From: Acidimicrobiaceae bacterium
GTDB taxonomy: Bacteria > Actinomycetota > Acidimicrobiia > Acidimicrobiales > Ilumatobacteraceae
Reading direction: 5' to 3'
Length of the DNA: 61,116 bases
Assembly: GCA_020637235.1 (NCBI GenBank)
Contig: JACJWG010000021.1
Span: 1-61,116, forward strand
This document shows, piece after piece, positions 54,441 to 61,116 of this stretch. The notes under the pieces were generated by a model. That model was not told where the DNA came from. It ran no database searches and saw only the letters and a list, made by a program, of their open reading frames with translations. The translations under genes were made by a program, and so were the position numbers. The number at the start of each line of letters is the position of its first letter. Within the stretch, counting starts at the first letter, position 1.

Positions 54441-55679
54441 TCAGCGGTTGCGGGCGTCGCGGTAGGGCAGGCCCTTGGCGGGATCGGGTTCCTTCGGCAG
54501 GCCGAGTGCCTTCTCGCCGAGGATGTTGTGCTGGATCTCGTCGGTCCCGCCGGCGATCGACTGCGCAGGGACCGAGATCAGGATCTCGGCCAGCACCCCG
54601 TCGAGCGGCGCGTGCGGGTCGTCGCCGGCGAGCATCGCGTGCGCGCCGCCGATCAGGGCGTGCACCCGGGCCGCCTGTCGCGCGACACGGCTCAGCGCGA
54701 GCTTGCCGATCGATCCCTCCGGGCCGGGAGGCCGTCCCAGCAGCCGAGCGGCCTTCGCCCGTTCCGCGGTCCACTGGCTCACCCGGTTCATCGACACCAG
54801 CCGGGCGAGCTCTTGGCGGACCACCGGATCGGCGGTCACGCCGGCGGCACGGGCGTGCGGGACCGCGAGGTCGACCCGACCGGCACGCTGGGGATACCAC
54901 GAATACACCTGCAGCGTCGCTGCCGCCTCGGCCGCCGCCTCGTCGGCGGCCGGGCCGGGGTCGACGGGGTGGCGGTCGACGCTCACGGCCACGCCCCACC
55001 GTCGCTCGTGGGCGAGCGTCGCGAGTGCAGCCGCCCAGCCCTGGTGCACCTCGCCGACGACCCAGTCGCGTGGGACGCGAGCGTCGGTGAGGAACACCTC
55101 GTTGAACGACGAGTGGAAGTTCATCTGCCGCAGTGGGCGCACCTCCACGCCGCGCTGGTGCATCGGCAGCACGAAGTAGGTGATGCCCTGGTGCTTCGGA
55201 GCGTCCCAGTTCGTGCGGGCGACGAGCATGCCGAGGTCGGCGTGGTGCGCGCTGGTGTTCCACACCTTCTGCCCGTTGAGCACCCACTCGTCGCCGTCGA
55301 GCACGGCGGTGGTGGTGAGTCCGGCGAGGTCGGAGCCGGCCGACGGCTCGCTGAAGAGCTGGCACCACACCTCCTCGCCGGTGAGCAGTGGCCGGAGGAA
55401 CCGCTCGCGCACGTGGTCGGGTCCCTGTTCGAGGATCGTCGGCCCGGCGAGGCCGCTCGGGATCGACGACACGGCTCGACACGCCGCGATCTCGCGGCGT
55501 ACCACGTCGTCGGCCCATGCGGGCATGCCCTTGCCGTACCAGCGTTCGGGCCACGACGGCACCGCCCAGCCGGCGTCGAGCAGCAGGGTGCGCCAGGCGC
55601 GCAGCGTGAGCGCCGGATCCCAGTGGGCCTGCACCCAGGCACGCACCTCGGCGCGCAGTGACGTCTCGGTGAGCGCCAC
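54441..55679 (-). CDS. acyl-CoA dehydrogenase
   Basis: A 412-residue ACAD. FAD-binding block WCQLFSEPSAGSDLAGLTTTAVLDGDEWVLNGQKVWNTSAHHADLGM, then GGTDEIQHNILGEKALGLPKEPD with catalytic-region Glu. Oxidises an acyl-CoA, probably branched or steroid-like. GTG at 55679 is one base after the stop of the enoyl-CoA hydratase gene, so they are co-translated. Confidence 0.93.
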   Translation of the reverse strand: MALTETSLRAEVRAWVQAHWDPALTLRAWRTLLLDAGWAVPSWPERWYGKGMPAWADDVVRREIAACRAVSSIPSGLAGPTILEQGPDHVRERFLRPLLTGEEVWCQLFSEPSAGSDLAGLTTTAVLDGDEWVLNGQKVWNTSAHHADLGMLVARTNWDAPKHQGITYFVLPMHQRGVEVRPLRQMNFHSSFNEVFLTDARVPRDWVVGEVHQGWAAALATLAHERRWGVAVSVDRHPVDPGPAADEAAAEAAATLQVYSWYPQRAGRVDLAVPHARAAGVTADPVVRQELARLVSMNRVSQWTAERAKAARLLGRPPGPEGSIGKLALSRVARQAARVHALIGGAHAMLAGDDPHAPLDGVLAEILISVPAQSIAGGTDEIQHNILGEKALGLPKEPDPAKGLPYRDARNR

Positions 55680-55680
55680 C

Positions 55681-56469
55681 TCAGCGGCCCCGGAAGTCGG
55701 CCGAGCGCCGCTCGGCGGTGGCGCGGATGCCCTCGCGGAAGTCGTCCGTCGCCTGGAGGCGTTCCTGCTCGGCACGTTCGTGGACCATCGCCGCACGCGC
55801 ATCGGTGGCCAGGCCGCCGCGCATGGTGCGCCGGATGGCGCGCGTGGCGAGTGGTGCGGCGGTGGCGATCTCGGCGGCCAGTTCGATCGAGCGGGCGCGC
55901 AACGACGCAGCCGGCACGAGATGGTCGACCAGGCCGATGCGGTGTGCGGTCTCGCCGTCGATCCGACGTCCCGTGTACAGCAGGTCGAGTGCCGCCTGCT
56001 GCCCGATGGCCCGGGGCAGGGTGACGCTGAGGGCGAAGCCTTGGTGGAAGCCGAGCAGCGCGAAGTTGGCGGCGAGTCGTGACTCGGGTGACGCGACCCG
56101 GAAGTCGGCCGACATCGCCAGACCGAGTCCACCGCCGATGGCAGCGCCCTGTACGGCGGCGACGGTGGGGAGGGGTTGTTCGAACAGTCGGATCGCCACG
56201 TCGTACACGTGCGGGGCGTCGGGGTCGGCGGTGCGACCCGCTCCGGTGAAATCGGCGCCGGCGCAGAAGTTCTTGCCCTCGCTGCACAGCACCACCGCCC
56301 GGGTGTCGCCCTCGGCGAGGTGTTCGAAGGCCTCGGCCACGGCGGCGAGCACGTCGACGTCGAAGAAGTTGTGCGGCCCACGCCGGATCTCGACGACGGC
56401 CACGAACGGAACCATCCCCGGCGTCACCGCCACCCCACGCGCCGCCCACGCCTCGAACCGGTCGGTCAT
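55681..56469 (-). CDS. enoyl-CoA hydratase/isomerase
   Basis: A 262-residue crotonase-fold protein. Oxyanion hole in NFCAGADFTGAG and QGAAIGGGLGLAMSADFRVASPESRLAANFALLGF. The usual Glu pair is only partly kept, so hydratase or isomerase activity cannot be fixed. First gene of a two-gene beta-oxidation operon. ATG at 56469. Confidence 0.92.
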   Translation of the reverse strand: MTDRFEAWAARGVAVTPGMVPFVAVVEIRRGPHNFFDVDVLAAVAEAFEHLAEGDTRAVVLCSEGKNFCAGADFTGAGRTADPDAPHVYDVAIRLFEQPLPTVAAVQGAAIGGGLGLAMSADFRVASPESRLAANFALLGFHQGFALSVTLPRAIGQQAALDLLYTGRRIDGETAHRIGLVDHLVPAASLRARSIELAAEIATAAPLATRAIRRTMRGGLATDARAAMVHERAEQERLQATDDFREGIRATAERRSADFRGR

Positions 56470-56517
56470 GACCGCAGGCTACGCACCCGCCCCAGCCCGC
56501 CCCGCAGCCGAGGCCAC

Positions 56518-56562
56518 CCTTCGTGAGCGCGATGCGCACCGGCTGCGCATCCGGCTCACGGA
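56518..56562. repeat. REP-like palindrome, copy 2
   Basis: ccttcgtgagcgcgatgcgcaccggctgcgcatccggctcacgga has the same arms and CCGGC loop as copy 1 at 36961, with GCG for CCG in the left arm. Tandem with copy 3, 9 bp between. Confidence 0.9.
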
Positions 56563-56571
56563 CCGACGGCG

Positions 56572-56615
56572 TCCGTGAGCGCGATGCGCACCGGCTGCGC
56601 ATCCGGCTCACGAAG
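56572..56615. repeat. REP-like palindrome, copy 3
   Basis: Same core as copies 1 and 2 (GTGAGCGCGATGCGCA, CCGGC loop, TGCGCATCCGGCTCAC). Copies 2 and 3 in direct orientation between divergent-to-tandem minus-strand genes give a compound element like a BIME. Confidence 0.9.
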
Positions 56616-56618
56616 CGG

Positions 56619-57443
56619 TCAGGGCCAGCAGGGGGTGTCGAGGGCGAGGCGGTGTGCGGCGGGCCAGTGCTTGCCGGTCACGAGCAGCTCACCGGTGCCG
56701 GGCACCAGCGCGATGCCGTTCAACACGGCGTTCGGGTCGTCGTCGGCGAGTTCCGGCACCAGCGACGACAGGTCGAGTGATGCCACCACCCTGCCGTCGG
56801 CGGGGTCGACGACGACGATCGTCGCGGTGCCGAACACGTTCGCGAACACCATCCCGTCCACCAGTTCGAGTTCGTTCAGTTGGGTGATCGGCCCGGTGGC
56901 GTCGTGCACCTCGAGTTCGCGCTCGACGTCGAAGGTGGCGGTGTCGCGCCATCGCAGCACCGCCGAGCCGTCGCTCTGCACGAACGCATCGCCGTCGGTG
57001 GTGAGTCCCCACCCCTCGCCGACGTAGGTGAACACCTGGTCGGGCCGCCAGGTGTCGATGCCCCACACGAGCGCTCGTTGCTCGCGCCAGGTGAGTTGCA
57101 CCAGCCGACCGTCGTGGTGCGCAAGACCTTCCCCGAACAGCTCGTCGGGCAGGGGTTCGCTCCGGATGGTGGCGAGGGTGTCGGGATCGAGCTCGCGCAG
57201 CGCCGACTCGCCGTAGCGACCGGTGCTCTCGAACAACCGGTCGCCCACGAACACCAGGCCCTGGGTGAACGCCGGGTCGTCGCGCGGGATGGTCGACACG
57301 ACACGGAACCCCTGCGCACACGCTGCGACGGGACCGGCCGTCGACCCGTCGTCGACGCCACAACCGGTGAGCGAACCCGCCGCGATCGCGACGATCCCGG
57401 CGACCGCAGCGAACCTGACCCACCCGGTGCGATGCTCGATCAC
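56619..57443 (-). CDS. glutaminyl-peptide cyclotransferase-like lipoprotein
   Basis: A 274-residue precursor with signal peptide and lipobox (AAGSLTGC), then a five-bladed beta-propeller of the glutamine cyclotransferase family: PAFTQGLVFVGDRLFESTGRYGESALRELD, LVQLTWREQRALVW, NELELVDGMVFANVFGTATIVVVD and LNGIALVPGTGELLVTGKHWP. Expected outside the membrane, forming pyroglutamate at peptide N-termini. GTG at 57443 overlaps the WYL gene stop (GTGA), so both are co-translated. Confidence 0.9.
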   Translation of the reverse strand: MIEHRTGWVRFAAVAGIVAIAAGSLTGCGVDDGSTAGPVAACAQGFRVVSTIPRDDPAFTQGLVFVGDRLFESTGRYGESALRELDPDTLATIRSEPLPDELFGEGLAHHDGRLVQLTWREQRALVWGIDTWRPDQVFTYVGEGWGLTTDGDAFVQSDGSAVLRWRDTATFDVERELEVHDATGPITQLNELELVDGMVFANVFGTATIVVVDPADGRVVASLDLSSLVPELADDDPNAVLNGIALVPGTGELLVTGKHWPAAHRLALDTPCWP

Positions 57444-58417
57444 CGGACCTCCGACGCAGCAGCCGCGGCGAAGCGGGCGCCGATCTCGGCCACCGCGCGC
57501 CGCAGGTCGTCGTCGCCGACCACGCGGAACGGCGCGGGCAACGTGGCGAGCTGCTCGGCGTACCACACGGGGTTGCTCGTGCTGCCCACCAGGCGACACG
57601 TGCGATCGTCGATCGCCTCCACCCGCCCGAGCGTGCGCGGCAGACACGGGGCGACACGATCTGCGGGCGCCTCGACGACCAGTTCGGTGGTGTGCTCCCA
57701 GCCGCTGCCGAGGTTGGTCTCGAGCGCGTCCACCGGATCGAGGTCGTCGGGAGGATCGCACCGCTCGTCCTGTGTCTGCACCGCGGTCACCCGGTCGATG
57801 CGGTAGGTCCGTGCCGCCGAGGCGGGACGCGAATGGCACAGCAGGTACCAGCGACCGTGTCGCACCACCACCGCCCACGGCTCGACCTCCGCCGTCCACT
57901 CGCGCCCCGCCTCGGACCGGTACGACAGCACCACCACACGGTGGTCGGCCACTGCGGTCACCAGCGCCGCCGCGATTCCGGGATCCGGGCGGGCCGCGCC
58001 CCGATCCGGTGCGGCCAGGGTCATGCGCCGCACTGCCTCCGCCTGCGCGGCCACCCGCTCGGGCAGGGCCCGCACGATCTTGCCGAGGGCGCTGCCCACG
58101 GGGTTGGAGGCATCGCTCGCGTCGTGGTGGCCGTCGAGCACGGCCATCACCAACGAGAGCGCCTCGGTCGCGCTGAACACCAGGGGAGGTACCCGCAACC
58201 CACGGCTCACCGTGTAGCCGCCGTACCGACCGCGCGTGGCGTCGATCCTGATGCCCGCCTCGCGCAGCATCGCCACGTACCGGCGCGCCGCACGATCGGA
58301 CACGCCGAGTTCGAACGACAACCGTTCGGCGGTGATCCCGGGCTCGTGCTGCAGCAGTTCGAGCGTGCGCAACGCTCGCGAGGTCGGGCTGTCGTCGACG
58401 GTCACGATCTTCATCAT
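57440..58417 (-). CDS. WYL domain transcriptional regulator
   Basis: A 325-residue HTH-WYL protein. N-terminal HTH: ALRTLELLQHEPGITAERLSFELGVSDRAARRYVAMLREAGIRI; WYL-like sensor with VVVLSYRSEAGREWTAEVEPWAVVVRHGRWYLLCHSRP and a C-terminal WCX-like segment. Family members bind nucleic-acid ligands. A Met start at 58417 or 58414. Upstream of the QC-like lipoprotein gene with 4-bp overlap. Confidence 0.92.
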   Translation of the reverse strand: MMKIVTVDDSPTSRALRTLELLQHEPGITAERLSFELGVSDRAARRYVAMLREAGIRIDATRGRYGGYTVSRGLRVPPLVFSATEALSLVMAVLDGHHDASDASNPVGSALGKIVRALPERVAAQAEAVRRMTLAAPDRGAARPDPGIAAALVTAVADHRVVVLSYRSEAGREWTAEVEPWAVVVRHGRWYLLCHSRPASAARTYRIDRVTAVQTQDERCDPPDDLDPVDALETNLGSGWEHTTELVVEAPADRVAPCLPRTLGRVEAIDDRTCRLVGSTSNPVWYAEQLATLPAPFRVVGDDDLRRAVAEIGARFAAAAASEVR

Positions 58418-58467
58418 GGCGCGAGATCCGGAAGCCGAACGTCCGGAACGGCGTCTACCGTCGCCTC

Positions 58468-59043
58468 ATGGACGCTGCACACCACGATCCGTTCGACACC
58501 ACCATCCACGAGCCCCCGTTCGACGCCACCGAGGTCGACCACCTGCTGTTCTCGGTGGAACGTTCACGCGCCCAGTTCGCGTGGAAGGTGGGTGGGCTCG
58601 GGACCGACGATCTGCACCGGCGCAGCGTGCCGACGTCGACGATGACGCTCGGCGGTCTGCTGAAGCACCTCGCGTTGTGCGAGGACCACTTCACCGCCGA
58701 CTTCCTCCGCGGCGAACCGCGCCCCGAGCCCTGGCGATCGGTGGCGGGATCGGCGTGGGCATGGGGCTGGGAGTCGTCGCTCACCGACGACGCCGACGAC
58801 CTGTACGCGCTGTGGAGCGCATCGGTCAGCCGTGCGCGGGCGGCGTGGCGCGAGGCGATCGGTGACGGTGGTCTCGACCAGCCGACGGCACTGGTGCTCG
58901 ACGACGGCTCGCGTCCGACGTTGCGTCGCGCCCTGCTCGACCTCAGCGACGAGTACGCCCGTCACGTCGGTCACGCCGATCTGCTCCGCGAAGCGATCGA
59001 CGGACTGGTGGGCGAGGACCCGCCGCAGCACCAGATCGTCTGA
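58468..59043 (+). CDS. DinB/YfiT-family protein (DUF664)
   Basis: A 191-residue four-helix bundle. The metal-His pattern appears as TLGGLLKHLALCEDHF and EYARHVGHADLLREAIDGLVGE. Members act as thiol-dependent (mycothiol, bacillithiol) S-transferases or have unknown roles. Divergent from the WYL regulator. Followed 41 bp later by a second DinB-type gene. Confidence 0.9.
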   Translation: MDAAHHDPFDTTIHEPPFDATEVDHLLFSVERSRAQFAWKVGGLGTDDLHRRSVPTSTMTLGGLLKHLALCEDHFTADFLRGEPRPEPWRSVAGSAWAWGWESSLTDDADDLYALWSASVSRARAAWREAIGDGGLDQPTALVLDDGSRPTLRRALLDLSDEYARHVGHADLLREAIDGLVGEDPPQHQIV

Positions 59044-59084
59044 CACCGGCGGCGGCTGTCCGGAACACGACCTACCGTCTGACC

Positions 59085-59897
59085 ATGGACGAGTTCACCG
59101 ACCAGGACCTGACCGGCGCCCGATTCGAGGGCGTCACGCTGCGTGAGACGTCGTTCGGCGAGACCACGTTCGAGGGCGCGCGCTTCCGCCGGGTGCGCCT
59201 CGACCACACCGAGTTCCGCGCCGCCACCTTCCACGGCGCCCGTCTGCTCGGCGTCGAACTCGTCGACGTGGTGATCAGCGGTGACGTGTCGAACGTGGTG
59301 GTGAACGGTGTCGACATCGCACCGCTGGTCGAGGCCGAGCTGAACCGACGCGATCCCGAGCGAGCGGCGATGCGCCCGACCGACGCCGACGGGTTCCGCG
59401 CGGCGTGGGACATCGTGCGACGCCGATGGGACGACACCGTCGCCCGGGCGAGGACGCTGCCCGACGAGATGCTCCACGCGTCGGTCGACGGCGAGTGGTC
59501 GTTCATCGAGACCCTGCGACACCTCGGCTTCGCGAGCGCAGCCTGGATCGAGCGCATGGTGCTCGGCGAGCCGTCGCCGTGGCACCCGTTCGACCTGCCG
59601 TGGGACGAGGCGCCGGGCTGGGACGGCATCCCATGGGACCGCTCGCTCCGTCCGTCGCTCGACGAGGTGCTCGCGGTTCGCCGTCGCCGCCAGGACGTGG
59701 TGAGCGAGGTGATGGCAACGCTCGACGACGAGCGACTGGCGGCCACCGTCACGCGCACCGAGCCCGGCTGGCCCTCCGCCGAGGGACTCCCCGTGTCGGA
59801 GTGCCTGTCGATCGTGCTGATCGAGGAATGGGAGCACCGTGGATTCGCCGAGCGCGACCTCGGCGCACTCGGCGCACCCGGCGCACCCGGCGCGTGA
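59085..59897 (+). CDS. pentapeptide-repeat protein fused to a DinB domain
   Basis: A 270-residue fusion. The first about 75 residues form a short right-handed beta-helix: repeats such as GARFEGV, TSFGETTFEGARF and TEFRAATFHGARL. The rest is a DinB-like four-helix bundle (WDDTVARARTLPDEMLHASVDGEWSFIETLRHLGFASAAWIERMV, EWEHRGFAERDL). The C-terminal tail is coded by a 9-bp repeat. The combination is known in actinobacteria; role unknown. Confidence 0.9.
   Translation: MDEFTDQDLTGARFEGVTLRETSFGETTFEGARFRRVRLDHTEFRAATFHGARLLGVELVDVVISGDVSNVVVNGVDIAPLVEAELNRRDPERAAMRPTDADGFRAAWDIVRRRWDDTVARARTLPDEMLHASVDGEWSFIETLRHLGFASAAWIERMVLGEPSPWHPFDLPWDEAPGWDGIPWDRSLRPSLDEVLAVRRRRQDVVSEVMATLDDERLAATVTRTEPGWPSAEGLPVSECLSIVLIEEWEHRGFAERDLGALGAPGAPGA
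59861..59887. repeat. 9-bp tandem repeat, three copies, coding
   Basis: cggcgcact followed by two copies of cggcgcacc and a partial one, coding the GALGAPGAPGA end of the DinB fusion protein. Confidence 0.85.
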
Positions 59898-59899
59898 GA

Positions 59900-61116
59900 T
59901 CAGTCCGTCGGGCGGACGGCGATCAGCGGATCGACCGCCGACACGGTGACGGTGGCGGTCGCGTGACGCACCTCGTCGGCGAGCGGGCCCACCTCACCGG
60001 GGAACGACGCGGCGCTGCCCGGCTCGATCTCGAGGTGGTCGGTCGGCAGTCCCGTGCGGTCGAGCAGTTCGATGAACGGCTCGGGATCGAGCTCTTCGAC
60101 GTTCACCATGGTGCCGGTGTCCCACACCCCGGTCGCGATCAACACGGCGGCGGCCACCGGTGGGACACCGGCGGTGTAGCTGATGCCCTGCGACTCCACG
60201 TCGGCGTACGCCTCGGCGTGATCGCTCACCTGATAGATGAACATCTCGCGTGGCGTGCCGTCCTTGGTGCCCTTCACCACCGTGCCGATGCACGTCTTCC
60301 CGGTGTAGGTGGGCGCCAGTGTGGCCGGGTCGGGCAACAGCGCCTTCACCACCTTGAGCGGCACCACCTGCTGACCGTCGTCCAGCGTCACCGGCAGGTG
60401 CGACAACAGCCCCAGTGTGCGCAGCACGGTGAAGACGTTGATGTAGTGGTCGCCGAAGCCCATCCAGAAGCGGATGCTGCGCGCGTCGATGTGCTTCGAC
60501 AGCGAATGCAGCTCGTCGTGACCGGTGAGGTACACCGGCTGCTCACCGGCCACCGGGAACTCCCACGTGCGCTTCACGGCGTGCGTGGGGAACTCCTGCC
60601 ACTCGCGGTCGATCCAGGTCCACACCTTCACGAACTCGCGGAAGTTGATCTCCGGGTCGAAGTTGGTGGCGAAGTACCGGCCGTGGCTCCCGGCGTTGAT
60701 GTCGATGATGTCGATCGTGTCGATGGTGTCGAAGTGGTGCTTCTGAGCGAGCGCGCAGTAGGCGTTGACGACGCCGGGGTCGAAGCCGACTCCGAGGATC
60801 GCGGTGACCCCGGCATCGGCGCAGCGCTGGGCCCGCTTCCACTCGTAGTTCGCGTACCAGGGCGGGTCCTCGCACACGATGTCGGGGTCCTCGTGGATCG
60901 CGGTGTCCATATAGGCAGCTCCGGTGCGGAGGCAGGCCTCCAGCACGCTCATGTTCACGAAGGCGGAGCCGAGGTTCATCACGATCTGCGAGTCGGTCTC
61001 CCGGATCAGCGCCTCGGTCGCGTCGATGTCCATCGCATCGAGCTGGCGGGCGTGCAATCGGGACGAAGGTTCCTTCACGTGATCCATCCGCTTCACGCTG
61101 TCGAGAATGGCTTCCG
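59900..61116 (-). CDS. saccharopine dehydrogenase / carboxynorspermidine synthase family, N-terminus beyond right edge
   Basis: About 405 residues are present, running to the window edge in frame (AILDSVKRMDHVKEP before the internal start-like codon). IVMNLGSAFVNMSVLEACLRTGAAYMDTAIHEDPD and AILGVGFDPGVVNAYCALAQKHHFDTIDTIDIIDINAGSHGRYFATNFDPEINFREF match carboxynorspermidine synthase. The missing part is the start of the Rossmann fold (SRT-like loop). Makes carboxynorspermidine or carboxyspermidine from aspartate semialdehyde and a diamine using NADPH. Confidence 0.9.
   Translation of the reverse strand, partial: EAILDSVKRMDHVKEPSSRLHARQLDAMDIDATEALIRETDSQIVMNLGSAFVNMSVLEACLRTGAAYMDTAIHEDPDIVCEDPPWYANYEWKRAQRCADAGVTAILGVGFDPGVVNAYCALAQKHHFDTIDTIDIIDINAGSHGRYFATNFDPEINFREFVKVWTWIDREWQEFPTHAVKRTWEFPVAGEQPVYLTGHDELHSLSKHIDARSIRFWMGFGDHYINVFTVLRTLGLLSHLPVTLDDGQQVVPLKVVKALLPDPATLAPTYTGKTCIGTVVKGTKDGTPREMFIYQVSDHAEAYADVESQGISYTAGVPPVAAAVLIATGVWDTGTMVNVEELDPEPFIELLDRTGLPTDHLEIEPGSAASFPGEVGPLADEVRHATATVTVSAVDPLIAVRPTD

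Overview
The window is a very GC-rich, densely packed bacterial chromosome segment (about 67 protein genes in 61 kb, no gene-free stretch over 300 bp, no rRNA or tRNA seen). Frequent GTG starts, GTGA/ATGA stop-start overlaps and the gene repertoire (MttB-like methyltransferase, many ACAD/SDR/VOC/SRPBCC proteins, DinB-pentapeptide protein, UvrA2, furA-katG) point to an actinobacterium. An Acidimicrobiia (Ilumatobacter-like) origin is my inference; there is no marker gene to prove it.

Layout. 1-9033: small housekeeping or accessory genes (GNAT, hotdog thioesterase, SRPBCC, FAD aromatic hydroxylase, lipoprotein, streptomycin-kinase-like APH, GFA, SDR, MmcQ, transglutaminase, NTF2-like). 9099-20764: large LuxR-type ATPase regulator, cupredoxin-like lipoprotein, Baeyer-Villiger-type monooxygenase, ArsR/SRPBCC pair, a frameshifted LigD-type end-joining gene, and an ArsR-ArsC fusion operon with VOC and ChrA genes. 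20791-29007: the centrepiece, a complete tmoABCDEF-type toluene monooxygenase operon divergent from a TodS/TmoS-type double histidine kinase and its TodT/TmoT-type response regulator. 29152-47248: membrane protein, Old Yellow Enzyme homologue, MttB-family protein, dimethylformamidase-like protein, YwiC-like membrane protein with an in-frame 18-bp repeat, haloalkane-dehalogenase-like hydrolase, methyltransferase fusion, UvrA2, alcohol dehydrogenase, TrmO-MOSC fusion and acyl-CoA synthetase. 47249-61116: a 72-bp minisatellite, hemolysin III, HNH protein, MscL, furA-katG, fatty-acid oxidation pair, WYL regulator with lipoprotein, DinB proteins, and a carboxynorspermidine-synthase-like gene cut by the right edge.

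How the genes work together. The hydroxylase (A, E, B), Rieske ferredoxin (C), effector (D) and reductase (F) should form a four-component diiron monooxygenase. Its iron ligands and pocket residues fall at exactly the toluene-4-monooxygenase positions. The neighbouring kinase has Phe79, His190, Asp498 and His758, corresponding to TodS Phe79, His190, Asp500 and His760, so both enzyme and aromatic sensor appear conserved as one module far from the Pseudomonas systems where it is known. No ring-cleavage (lower) pathway is visible here. A second metal/oxyanion module (ArsR-ArsC fusion, VOC, ChrA) has a clear operator-like inverted repeat. Short tandem repeats with periods of 9, 18 and 72 bp and a family of long REP-like palindromes are scattered through the window.
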